Shown: positions 37,149-49,559 of the stretch, in pieces
Position numbering within the stretch: the first letter of the stretch is position 1
Layout of the letters: each line of letters opens with the position of its first letter
Position numbers and translations under genes: made by a program
NCBI RefSeq assembly: GCF_037038585.1
Contig: NC_092521.1
Coordinates: 68,430,898-68,494,897 of the forward strand
Origin: Patagioenas fasciata
Taxonomy: Eukaryota > Chordata > Aves > Columbiformes > Columbidae
Direction of reading: 5' to 3'
Length of the DNA stretch: 64,000 nt
Notes under the pieces: model-generated
The model's database searches: none
What the model was told of the DNA's origin: nothing
The model's input: the letters and a program-made list of their open reading frames with translations, nothing else

Positions 37149-37826
37149 CTGTTGATGGCAAGTTGAATATGAGTCAACAATGTGCTCTGGCAGCCAAGAG
37201 GGCCAACCGTGTCCTGGGGTGCATCCAGCACAGCATTGCCAGCTGTTCAAAGGAGGTGATTGTCCCGCTCTGCTCTGCTCCGGTGAGGCCTTATCTGGAG
37301 CACTGTGTGCAGTTTTGGGCAACACAGGATAAAAAAAAAAAAAAAAATAAAATACTAAGCTGCTAAAGAGTGTCCGGAAAAAGTCAAAGTTGGTGAAGGG
37401 TTTGGAGAGGAAGCTGTATGAGGAGTGGCTAAAGTCACTTGGTTTGTTCAGCCTGGAGAAGAAGAGACAGAGAGGAGACCTCATCATGGTCTACAGCTTC
37501 CTCACAAGGGGAGGAGGAGGGGCAGGTGCCAAACTCTTCTCTTTAGTGACCAATGACAGAACCCGAGGTAATGGCAGGAAGATGTGCCAGGAGAGGTTTA
37601 GGCTGGACATTAGGAAAATGTTCTTCCCCCAGAGGGTGGTGGAGCACTGGAACAGGCTCCCCAGGGAGGTGTCACGGCCGCAAGCCTGACAGTGTTCAAG
37701 AAGAGACTGGATAATGACCTCAGACACATGGTGTGAACTGTGGGGTTGTCACACGCAGGGACAGGAGCTGGACTCCATGACCCTTGTGGGTCCCTTCCAA
37801 CTCAGGACATTTTATGATTCTTGATT
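37149..37826 (+). mobile_element. CR1 LINE 3' fragment, sense
   Basis: It covers the C-terminal part of CR1 ORF2 (MSQQCALAAKRANRVLGCIQ at 37169 on) and the 3' region, ending in ttttatgattcttgattcc, an eroded ATTCTTTG-like tail. A 17-bp A run at 37331-37347 replaces the usual short A-rich codons. The reading frame shifts after it, so no protein is made. Confidence 0.88.
37331..37347 (+). repeat. Poly(A) run within CR1
   Basis: Seventeen consecutive A at a place where related CR1 copies read roughly 'tacaagaaagac'. Slippage expansion of an A-rich seed is the simplest explanation. Confidence 0.85.
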
Positions 37827-39389
37827 CCCATTGGGTTGTACCAACCTCAATTTCTGCTACCTGCTCTCCTGCCATTACAAGTTATAGACAATATACTGGT
37901 TGGAATATGGTGTCAGAGGTCTGAGTCTTTACTAACAATATCAGGACTCCTTCTCCCAGCTGCATTATTCCACTGGAAAAAAAAAAGAAATCCCTGCTTT
38001 TCTTCTATATCCTAGGGCTCATTTGGAGGAACAGGTTTTGGTCTAGGAGGAAGGCCAGAGTCAGAAAGGACTTGCACTCCTTTATTTTGTGATGCCATCT
38101 AATAAGTCCGTGTAGGTACTGACTCATGTTTCCTGGCAAAGCCCCACTGAACAGCATCTCCTGCCTCCTTGGATGATTACAGAGTGCCGGGCACTGCTGG
38201 GAGGACTTCACTGATATCCATCTCTTACTTATTTGCTTTGGTCATTTTAGCCTTGTTCCTATCCCTCCTGTTTCAGTTCTCTTCCATAACAACCAGTTTA
38301 TTGTCATCTTCTTTAGCCCTGTATAATGTTCTCTCTGTGATCTTTCTTCCAAGCCAGCCACAGTCTGTTTAGTTTTGCTTCATGCAGAACTTCCATACTT
38401 CTGACCAGTGCTGCTGTGAGAAGCTTTGACAGAGGGTTCTGCAGATGCTGCAAGCTTGCAGCATTCAAAAATGGATTGAACAAAGTGAATGTTGAATACT
38501 ATTACAGATTCCTGATGTATCCTGTCAAAAAACTGACCTGTTACCAATATAAATCTTTCCTTGTCCACTGGACAGATATTACTATACAAGAGGACCATAC
38601 AATAAATCAATTACTCCAGAGGCCTGTAGTGATGGAACCACTCAAATGTCACCAGAGCTCCTTTAAAAGGTGTGTATTGCATTACTTATCTTTCACCTTT
38701 CTGCCACCAAGGCTATTTTATATGATACAGTAAATACCAGAATTATTAGTTCAGCAATTTCTTACCTGAGTTCTTTTAAAATCTTAGGGTGAACCCTTGT
38801 TGAAACAGGTTGTTGCATCCAATTCAACAATTCGCCCTATGGTCTCTGAAACTTCTGTTCAAAATTCATCTTGTCAGACTCATCACTTAAAAAAAGGCCA
38901 CGACCAGACAAAAAGAAATTAAAAAAACCCAAGCCCATAAAAAGAGGTTCTGGCATGGAAATCATCATCTCCAATGACTCTGTTTGTATGAATGACATCT
39001 CTTCAACCAAAAATTATCATAATTTTCCATTATACCTTGTAGAACTTTTCTGTACAGACTACTGATTGTATTTTCCTCAGTTTTCACACAATGTGAAGTT
39101 AGCTAAGCCTCTTACAGCAAATGAAAGGAGACTCTACGGCATATATAAAGGTTACTTATACATACAGACACATACTTTTGTCTGTATACAAGAGCTCTTT
39201 ATATATATATATATATATTTCACTCGCTTGCCTTTCATTTATAACTTTTGTTTCCTCAGCATGAAAACGATCTTAAAGAAATGGAAAGTAATATAGATAG
39301 AATTATCTAACGTTGCTTTGGAAAAATAAATATTGTACTATTTTGATCATTTTACATATTGATTTGACTATAGTTTCTCTCAGACAAGC
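37827..39389. other. Intergenic sequence, unassigned
   Basis: AT-rich; contains a short (TA)n tract at about 39199-39219. No gene was recognised. Confidence 0.45.
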
Positions 39390-39975
39390 AACATGGCAGT
39401 CAGGAGCAAGCCCCAGGAAAGTGGCCCTCAATGTGGGACAGCACAGAGATGGTTCCTACAACTGACAAGGAGGAGGGCACGTTCCAGGAGCCAGAAGAAG
39501 GGATAGCAGGGGAAGAGGAGGAGGAACGAGGAGGAACATCCCTCCTCGTGCCATGAGAGCCATTGCCCATGCTCATGTGACTGCTGTCATCCAGCACACA
39601 GCTGTGGGTACACAAGACAATAGCATGGGGCCCCAGTATATCTATCTGCTGAGGCATGGTGTGAGGCCCAGGCCTAACAACCCACCAAAGGATGATGTGG
39701 AGCACATGGAGATACATCCACTAGAGCATGGTGTGGTGATAAGGGCTGTTTATCCACCAGACAAAAGGTTGGAGCCCATGAAGGTGGATCCACCTTGAGA
39801 AGAATTATCCGTGGCAATGAGTCCACAGGGATCACCTGGCAGCTCCCCAGCCGTCCAGGCTTCCTTGTGTGGGACAATGCCAAGAGCATCACAGGAGCAC
39901 CCAGGTGTCTCCTTACCAGCAGCCCAGCCTCCACACCTTCATGACTGGACAATAAACAACAACAAAAGAATTAAA
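39390..39975 (+). pseudogene. GC-rich block, possible decayed retrocopy
   Basis: A GC-rich block of about 560 bp with sharp edges in AT-rich surroundings. It reads as protein-like text in all three plus frames in succession, for example an acidic stretch DKEEGTFQEPEEG near 39460-39495, an 81-codon frame at 39553-39798, and RRIIRGNESTGITWQLPSRP near 39800-39860. That pattern would fit a frameshifted coding sequence. An AATAAA at 39950-39955 is followed at once by an A-rich stretch like an eroded poly(A) tail. I could not identify a parent gene. Retrocopies are rare in birds because CR1 does not use poly(A), so the call stays weak; a GC-rich unique region is the alternative. Confidence 0.3.
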
Positions 39976-40309
39976 ATGTTTTAATCCTCTCTTATTTGGC
40001 ACTTTGGAGACTGTATCTGCACTCCTGTGATCCCTTCTGGTCTCTGTCTTTAATGAGGAGGCTCTTTTTGGAACCGTTTTGTTCCCATGTCCATGTACAT
40101 GCTTCGGTGGTGCCTTACACTCTAACATCAATAATTTAATAACAGTTTTTATATGGAGTACAACTATAATCAGAAAAGCCACTGAACCCTAGGAATTTCT
40201 TGTTTCCAAAAATATTAATCTGTTGAGAGATCTGAATTGTAATGTTTAAAAATAAAGTTTGTTGCACAGGAAATGTCATATAAAACGTTCTCCTGCCCGG
40301 ACTTCTAAG
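39976..40309. other. Intergenic sequence, unassigned
   Basis: No feature was recognised. Confidence 0.4.
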
Positions 40310-40580
40310 TACTGTACAAGGGGTAACTGTTTCAAATTGAAAAAGCGTAGGTTTAGATTAGATATGAAGAAATATTTTTCTTATGATTGAGCTGGTTTGA
40401 CATTGAAACAGGTTGTCCAGAGAAGCTGTGGATTCCCCATATCTGGAAGTGTTCCATGTCAGGTTAGATGGGGCTTTAAGCAACATAATCTAGGGGAAGA
40501 TATCTGTGCACATTGCAGGAGGATTCATACTGGATGATCTTTAAAGGTCTGTTTCAACCCAAACCATTCTATGATTTCAT
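40310..40580 (+). mobile_element. CR1 LINE 3' fragment, sense
   Basis: It follows the CR1 3' region: 'acaggttgtccagagaagctgtgga', 'ggatgatctttaaaggtc', and an ending of ccattctatgatttc. It is strongly mutated, with no usable frame, and 5'-truncated near 40310. Confidence 0.85.
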
Positions 40581-41176
40581 TACTGGAATCACTAACCTCA
40601 GCAAACAGACAAATAAGAAGGGACATATTATAAACTGTATCAAGTTACATGCAAAGGACTATATTAAGAAGTTGTTCCTGAAAAGTGGAATACTTTAAAA
40701 AAGCAATTCTACTGTTGCTCACACAAACAGCTTTCAGCCCTTGGTGTTTCTACTTTGGACTCTAAATAAGGCAAGATTAATGAAGGGAAAAAATTGCACA
40801 TGGCCATGCAATTCAGAATCAGAATGTGGATGCAGAAAATGGACACAGGAAGCACAGGCAGATAATTGTAAGCTCAGTTCTAGATTTTGAGTGCTGAAAA
40901 TAACAATAGAAATATTCTACTAATATAGTTCTTAAAAAAAAAAAAAGTAAATTCCTAAGATTGAAATGTAAGCTAGAATATAGAAATAACGTGTTATAAA
41001 TTCTTTGAAAGAAAATAGATATGATCCAGCCAGCTTGGTCCAAGGAAATTCATTCTAGGAACTGACCAAAGGAATCTCCTAAGCATTAGCAATTATCCTG
41101 GGAACTCAAAAGGACAAGAGAGGTCCTAGAGGCCTCTCTTCACAGAGTCTCTTCCTGCATTTACTTTTTAAAAATA
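40581..41176. other. Intergenic AT-rich sequence
   Basis: No feature was recognised apart from a short A run near 40934-40946. Confidence 0.45.
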
Positions 41177-41230
<54 letters not shown>

Positions 41231-41231
41231 C
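41177..41231. repeat. (ATAG)n tetranucleotide microsatellite
   Basis: About thirteen uninterrupted ATAG units. Perfect arrays of this length are commonly polymorphic. Confidence 0.96.
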
Positions 41232-44200
41232 TACCTAAGGAATTGATTGCATTTGAACCTTCTTTACAGTAATCCTGGAAATACTAAGCCCTATGTTTCA
41301 GTCACATAGAATAACGTAATTAAAACAAACAAACAAACAGACAAACAAAAATGAAACAATCCATATAGTTTTGCCAACAGTTCTTCATATTAACTTCTTC
41401 TTTTAGCAGGCTAATTATCCTCCTTCTCCCCCCCTTATCTGCTAGGCTACATAGCACTGATAATAAGGCTGCAAGTATTATTCCACACAATATTCCTAAA
41501 ACAAGCTAAGGAAGGCAGTCGTGGGATGCTAACAGGTTTTCACACAACCACCATGATCTTTTCCTTTCCACTTAGTGTACTAACAACCAGGAGACAGATT
41601 TTACATTTCTCACCAATTCAACCCACAGTCTTCTCTCTGACCATATGTGGAGAATTTCAGGATGTTGTCCCCACTGGGAAAAACATAAAGTCTGCAAAAC
41701 TAACTCATGCTGTGATGTCCACCAGTAAGCAGAAGCAAACCCAAAATTTCTCTCCAAGACCACTGCATGTCCCTTTGGCCCAAAGGTGTATTTTATACAA
41801 CTTTATATCACAGTTCAGCTAAAATTCTGTTTTGACCATGGACCGATACTTCCTGCTCCAGGAGGAGGCCTGGGGAGCTTTGCATTTGACAGTCACGTAT
41901 TGCTGGAAGAAATCACATAGATTGCAAGAATCGGTTTGATTGCACACTATTACAAGGCAAGGTAGCTCATATCTTTTTCCAACCCATTCACATTTTTGTT
42001 GTGAGCCTAAATTTGTTTTTAAAATATTTTTATCTGAATTCTGTTTTTTCTTAACATTTTTGTATCCTAGCCTCCTCATTAAGCCTGTGTCCTGCCAGTG
42101 ACTGTAACTGCCGAGATGTTTGATAGAGTAGGTTCAGAGAGCTCAAAGTTTAAAGCAGCTAAGGTTGGAGCACTCCAAAAATTAGAAGCCAGCTGTTAAA
42201 AAGTCTCTCAGCCTACTGCAAAAGTAATAATCGCTAGATTTAAAAATTTTCCAATATCTGAAGACATGATTTTGCAAGAGAGAAAAGGATCCCTTTTTCT
42301 CTCTGACAATGTAATTATTTTCTTGTTAAACACCAAGAATTCTTAAAGAGCAAGATATTTGTTAACAGTGGTAGGTTTGTGGGGTTTTTTTGACAAATTC
42401 ATGGATAGACTTCCTGTTCAAGCATTCATTATTACAATAAATTAGTAAATATATTTACAACAGATGGTAGGAGGTTAGAAATGCATAGGCTTCAAGAAGA
42501 CCAGCTTCAAAGCAAATTCACTGTGTTATTAATTTGGTGGGGTTTTTATAAATGCAAATAGGACACTTCCTTTAGTATTGTGTGAAGATGGTTTGTGTCT
42601 TAAGGGAGAGGAGAGCTACAGTCTTACAGTCAAGCACTAGGTCAGATCTGAGAAATGCTGCAGTATCTCCTGCTCTGCCTCCAGCAGCTGCCTGGTACCT
42701 CACTCATTCGCTCTTAAGACGTAAGCCACAAAATGTTAATAAATACGTTTCATTCTGCTTGGCTAATTGAAAAGCAAAAGATAGGAAAGAGTTACTTAGC
42801 AGATATTTGTTATTCACCACCTTATGTATGTTTTGCCTGGATTCACACCCTTTTTCAGACTTATAATTCAATTGGTTTGGTCTACACACAGTTACATCAG
42901 GGTCTTACAGAGAGTGACTATTAACTCTGATTTCTTTGATCACAGTCCAGGACACCACCACTCGTGAATGTGTCACTATTTTTATATCTACACATAACCG
43001 CAAGTGCCCTAAGAAAGGATTTTTTTTCTGGGCAAATTCTGTTTACATAAAAATGTTCATTTTGATTTTTCATTTATCTTTTCTGACAATATAATTCTAA
43101 AAGTATATAGAGAATGAACACAATTATCCTTCTAGGCACTTCTGAGATTTTATTTTAAAATATAATAGTTTCCAAAACTTTATATTTGTATCTGGTATTG
43201 AATGTTATCTACGAATTCGTCCATATAACACGCCTAGATATTTTCAGAAAAAATTTATACTGAAGATTGCTATCTCTGAATCCCTCTCTTTCCCCCAAAT
43301 ACTCACTAGCTCTCATCGTTTCTGCACTTCTTTTTCCCATATCCCACTAAGTCCCACTGCCTCTAATTCTCTTTTGTTTCTGCTTTTATGTCACTTATCA
43401 GTAGCCTATGTCCATACTTCAGTGCTTTTAAAATGGAGCAGATCATAATGACGTACAGATTATAAAATTTAAAATACTTCATCGCCATTGTAAGAAGTCA
43501 CAGAAGTATACAGGAGATATATAGGAGCCATGGATGTACATAGATGTATGCATCTGTAAGTCTTTTGTATACTTAGACATGCACACACATGGCATTTTGT
43601 ATTCAAAGATAATAAAGTTGGACAGAAAATATTTCATAGGTGACCAGCTGCCAAGAAGAATTTGAATTATTTTTGGTCATTTTGAGTTATAAGGTCTCAA
43701 GATAAAAGAAAAGAACATTAAGAATAAGCCATTAAGTTACTTAACCAAACAGTCCTAAAGGAGTTTACTGCTAAAGTGAGCCACATTTCACTGTTCCTCC
43801 ACCTGCTGTAATGAATGATACATGAAGCACTTCAGATAGTACCATGGGGTTCAGAGTGATGAACTGACAACGTGACTTTTCTTGGCTTCACTGGCAAGCC
43901 ACAAAAAAAAAGTATTAAAACATTATGGGGTTTCCCCTCTCCCCCTAACTTTTTCCAACTCCCTAATACAAACATACATACTTTTACTTGAACGACATAA
44001 GGCTTTTTCCACACACCCCACTTCATATTGAAGAAAGTACTGCATCATGTTTGCTTTGTAACCACGTTAAAATTTACCAACATGGAATGCTATGCATATA
44101 TTTGTAAAAATATTCTACAAATAGACACATAGTGAAATGATCATGCAGTGAATACGACTAAGTGGAAAAAAAAAAAAAAGTAAAGAAAGTAAAAAGCAGG

Positions 44201-45519
44201 GATAAAAAAAAAAAAGATCTAAGCTTATAATCCCATACTAACCAGTTTGGTTCTGTTGTGTACACTCCAGTTCCACTTTTTAATTTATGTCAAGTAGTCA
44301 TAAAAGAAAGGAAGATTATTCTATACTTTTAAAAATAGATCTTATTTAGAAAACTAGGCCAGGATGCAGACGAACACAACAATTACATAATTGCAACACA
44401 AAAAAAACCACATCCCCAGCTGCAAGACCAGAAATCATAGTGCTAATATTTCCTATATAGCAAAAGATGAAGAAGATGAACATATTAATTTGTAGATTTG
44501 GCCTGACAACAGCCAGTCACCTAAATCCTCAGAGATGAAGACAGAAAAAAAGAGGGGAAAAAACACCACTCATGTTTCTAACTCAGTTGTCATTACACTA
44601 ACTGAAAGAATAGCCAAGGTGTTAGAATATTTGCCAAGGGATCAAAGCTCTGATGCCCATGCTCATTACTTGAAAGTTTGCATTGTCAGCCCTTGTGTTA
44701 CCAAGCACACCTTTTACAAAAAAGTTCCCTTACTGTAAGAAAGCAGCAGCATCCTGCTGACATTTTGCTATCATCCAACCAATTCAGCAGAAATTCATGC
44801 ACTCAGGAAGAAACCATGCAAGAGGAAAGCAGATGGCATCTTAAGAGACTTTGACACTCAGCGAGAGGCGAAATGGTTTAGGATCCCAGTTCACACCTCC
44901 TTATGTTGTTTATTTTCATTAGATGGTCCTCGGACCTTACACCAAACCAGACATAATCTGAAGAGCAGAATAATCTATGGATGATAGAGAGTAAAATGAA
45001 ATAAAACAGGCATTTCCTACAACTCATGTTATTATCTTTTTTCCTATCTCCACAAATATGATTCATACAAAAAGTTATTTCTTCAGAGGCTGATGTACAA
45101 AACCTTAACTAGTCTATCAACATCAAAACCCAAGAAAGCTTCAGATTAAAGTATTTCCACATAATGTGTATTCCCACACCATTTTCACTTGACTGTGGAC
45201 ACAGGTTACCATTTTATTTAGCATTCATTTACTTCTGGAGCTCTGTTGCAGGTGAATTATTAAAAGAAGTCATCACTATGGGGCTAACTCACATAATTTT
45301 ATTAATGATCAAAGGATGACCAAATGGTAATTAACCAATGATTGAATGAAAATCAAATGGTAATAATTTATTAAGTAACTATTGAATGTTTGTAGGGCAG
45401 TGATTTAGACAGCGGTCAAACACTACTACTTCCTGTACTTTAATAGTTAAGCTATAGTTTGATATATATAAATCTCACTAGCATACAAAATACTTTTAGG
45501 CCTAATGTAAAATATTGCT
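41232..45519. other. Long intergenic stretch, unassigned
   Basis: AT-rich DNA with an (AAAC)n string at about 41324-41348 and A runs near 44166-44179 and 44205-44215. 45240-45480 carries an internally repeated motif arrangement. No gene was recognised. Confidence 0.45.
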
Positions 45520-46014
45520 TACCCCGTTATGCTGGAGGCCAGGCCAGGGGTTGTCTCAGCCCCCAGAAGTAACCTTGAGAGGCATCCCTGCTGCAGGGGA
45601 CATGGCCACACTGCTGCCCTGCAGGTAGCTCAGGAGGCTTAGGGCAGGGGAGCTACAAATTTTTACACCATAAAGTGTTTAACCCATGGTCAACCTCCCC
45701 GTTTGGTGTATGTGCAGGTGCAGCAGCTTTAGTTCTGTCGAGTCCCAGCTCGGGCTGGCGTTGTTAGCTCCCCGTAAGAGACAGCCCAGGTTTCTTGGCT
45801 CACACGGCCCTCGCAGGCTGCACAACAGGGTGGGTTTCAGTCAGGGCTCCTTGTCGGCGACACCTGAACCAACGTGCCCCCCACCCACCCCGAGTGGGGG
45901 CACCCATCACGAGCTCCCACACATCAGCAAAGTCCCAGGTTATTCAAAATATTTTTGAGAGGTGAAAGGTAAACCGTGACACGTTGCCTGCACAGGCGTA
46001 ATTGAGTGGAACGG
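45520..46014. other. GC-rich block with CpG-rich core, unassigned
   Basis: The stretch is clearly richer in G and C than its neighbours. About 45701-46014 holds roughly 16 CpG dinucleotides, a much higher density than elsewhere in the window. The sequence 'ggtaaaccgtgaca' near 45968-45980 resembles the terminal bases of some avian LTRs, but no matching 5' terminus or clear target duplication was found. The block could be a small CpG island, a promoter, or a relatively young retroelement fragment. A 90-codon plus-strand frame at 45686-45958 has no recognisable domain. Confidence 0.45.
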
Positions 46015-47787
46015 CCCAAATGGAGGTAAGCAAGTAGAGGGAGTCTGTAAAATACTTTTTACAGAGGTGGAAAAAAAAGTAAGTAGTATTCAGATCACAC
46101 TAGGTTTATAATATTGGTTTCTTTTCAGCTTCCATATATACTGATTTTTATCAGGTTATGTGATTTTTTTTTTTAAAAAAAGGGAATGATATAAAAAATT
46201 AATAAAAATACCAATAAGCTACCTGCCAAGAAACTCCCATTGACTAAAATGATGATCTGTTTTAGCAACACAAGAATGTGAGCATTGAGTATGAAGGTTT
46301 GTTTCCTTTTTGAAAGGAGAAGAAAACATTTCAAAGATTATGACTACATAGGTCATCAGTAGTCAGGTTATTCATAATTCTGACCTTGAATGAAGACAGG
46401 CAATTTCAAGACAGTAAGTTTGCCATGCTTCTTCCTCTTTGACTTGAATGGGTACAGTACAGCAGATCAGGTTTCTTGATTCACACATTTTATTTCCAAA
46501 TATTTTTTCTGTTCCAACAACAATACAGTAAGTTACAGAGTTCATAACAACTACTTCAAATGTGGAAGGGATTAACTTCACCGTACAAAGTGAACAACTG
46601 TAGCAACCTCAAGAAAACAACAATTTTTTCATTCATTGAATAAACAGAACTATTACTAGAACTGTTGGAAAACCCCTCAGATTAAATGGCAGGGGTTGAA
46701 AAAATTCTTAATGGAATTGGACTTCTTTTCTCAAAATACTTCTGTTTTCCAACATATTTTTCAAGTATTCAGATAGAACTGGAGAACTGAAAAACTCAGT
46801 CACAAGTTGGAAAATTAGGAGTTTCACTTAAATAAATCCTGCTTTGTGTTTTCCTGCACCCACCACAAACACACGCATCCCAATATAGGCAAAGAAAAGA
46901 ATCACAGAAAAAAATTACTTTCATTCTCAAATTTTCAGCACTTTTCAGTCAGTTGAGAACTTTGCATGACATCCTGCTTTAAGAGGGAATAGCAGATAAT
47001 AGTCACAAATAGCTACATAAAATATTGATGTATATGATCATAACAAACCAACTGAAATAAAATATAAAAAAAACCAGTAAAAAATAGGGGATACAGAAAA
47101 TATTCTACATAAATTAATCAAAATTTCAAGAACAGAAGACACAAGGAAAAATCTGTATTGTAAAAGATGTAAGGCCAGTAAATGTTTTGAGTACGTCAGG
47201 AAAACCTTTACACTCTTTATATGTCTAATATTAGATGAAATTAGAAATAGCTGGGTGGTAGATTTCAAAAAGTTGTTCCAAATGAGAAAATCTTTGTCAA
47301 ACAAGGATGTTTCTCATTAGGCAAAGCCTGACACCAAGAAAAATGCTATCCAAAATTAGAAAGAAATACAAAACCACGTCTGATTATGCAAATATTTACA
47401 GAGGAGTAAAAAAAAAAGACAGAGATAGAACTGCTTACTAAATGATTTCAGCCACTCTGCTGAGTGCATCTAAGCGCAATGAAATTTCATACAATCAAGG
47501 TGCAAGGTCATACAGCCAGAAACAGGATTAGTATACAGAACAAATGTACAACATTGGAGCTGTGATGAGTGAGGATCCAGACGGCACAGTGGACAACCAA
47601 GTCTGCACAAGCTTCTAGCACCTATGCTCTCCAAGGAAGTGAGTATGTTCCCTTGCATGCAAAAGGGATTCCCTCCCTGCTATTTTATTTCTGCATACAG
47701 CAGCAAAGTGCTTAATGCTAAGTTGCTATATTTACTGTAGCTAATCATATTTTTAGAAGGTGAAAAATTGCTGAATGCTGATTCACA
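46015..47787. other. Intergenic AT-rich sequence
   Basis: No gene or repeat family was recognised. Confidence 0.45.
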
Positions 47788-47813
47788 AAAAACAAACAAA
47801 CAAACAAACAAAC
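47788..47813 (+). repeat. (AAAC)n short repeat
   Basis: About six AAAC units. Confidence 0.85.
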
Positions 47814-49559
47814 CTCATTCTGTGCAGGTTATAGGATACAGTATATCAAAGCTTTCATGGATGTGAAGTACCAGAGGCTAATCACTCTTTCTCCCAATGG
47901 AGCAGAAAACAGTAAAAATGAGCAGCAAGATGCTGGCATCAACAGCCACACCATTTAGTACCTTTAAATACTACCATATTAGCTTCCAGTTTTCTGAAGG
48001 TTTACCTGTGTTCCAAGAGGTTAGATCTGTAAATGTCAGTGACAAGGAAAGCTCTTCAGACAGTTGTTTTCAATGTTATCCAGTCCCACAAGTCTCAACG
48101 TCTTTACTAGGAGTACACACCTAACATACTTTCCATTTACGGTTGGAATAGAATATATTTTGCCAACATTTATATGATCATATCAGAAGTCTTCCGATCA
48201 CAGGTTATTTATTAACTATTTTATTATTTTGAATGTTTCTGGGATTTTATTCTCTTTAATGTAGACCATTATCAAGGCTTACTGATAGTTTTTTTGTTTG
48301 TTTGTTTTTAAAATGTAATTGAAAAATGCTTCCAATTGCTGTTAGCATTAATAAAGATACATATTTCACTGATATGTACAGGTTTCCCTAATATTGTCTT
48401 TGACTCTCCCAAAATGTCTCAATATGATGACTTCTAATTTACGCTAATTGGCATAAATATGAGGCATTTCAAGATTAAACAATAAACATTTTGTTCCATG
48501 ACTGTTCTTGAGGAAGATGCTGTTATCCAACACATGCTGAATGCTCATTACTTCATCAAAGCTATGGAAATCCTGAGAAGCCACTATAATCCAGAGTGGT
48601 ATTTAAAAGGCAAGCAAAACTTTATAAAGTACATACCTCTTCACTGCAGAATGAGATAAAGTATTAAGAGCACCACAAAAGTAATACTGGGGGGGGAAAA
48701 AAAAATCTCACAAGAACCATCAGAAGCTGGGACCTCATTTTCAATGTAAACGATCTCTTCCATTTTCATCCCCAAAAGGAATGCGTATGTCCTGTTAACT
48801 TCTCAGTGAGAAGTTCTCTCAAGTGAGAACAGATACAGTGTTCTCTAATTGTTCATGTTCTAAAGCTCTGAAATTTTTATTTTAGTTTATTTGGCTTTGT
48901 TAGGCACCAACCAGATGATGACAATTCCTAATCATGATAAACATCAGGATTTGAGATTGGCTCTTTATCCACATTGCTACAAAGCCAGAGATTGTTTTCC
49001 AACAAAGAGTTCAAGTCCCCATCCCTCAGACTATGTAAGTATTTTTGTGGGAAAACAAAGTTTGGTGCCCTTTCTGTGCCTTATTCAGAACAAGGTCTGG
49101 AAGACATTTTTTACAGCACCACTGTTCAGTGGAACAAGTGTCTCCAGCCTAATATATATTTGATTTCTACAGATCGAGAACGGACCTCTGCAATGATCTA
49201 ATTACCTTCATAACACAGTCCACAATGGTTTCCAGATTCCAGCCTTGTTTCAGTTAACACACATTCTAGAAAACAACAGCCTTAAAAATCGAGTCAGCAA
49301 TGCTGCAGAATCTACTGCAATCCTTGGTAAATCACACCCGCTGTGAAGCTTCCTTTCCCCTGGCCTCAATCTGTTTGTATATAGCTCCCAGCCACTGGGT
49401 CTTGCCTTTTTTAGTCAGACTAAAGAGCCCATTATCCAGGTTTTCTTTCTTGCATTTGTACTGGTAGACCCTAACCAAGACATACCTTAACCTCATTTAT
49501 GAGGAAGTGCAAAGATAAAGCTTGTTAGATCTTTCACTACACAACACATTTTCTATTCT
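47814..49559. other. Intergenic AT-rich sequence
   Basis: No gene was recognised. A G8A9-type homopolymer junction lies near 48689-48706. 48410-48620 looks like single-copy regulatory-type DNA. Confidence 0.4.
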
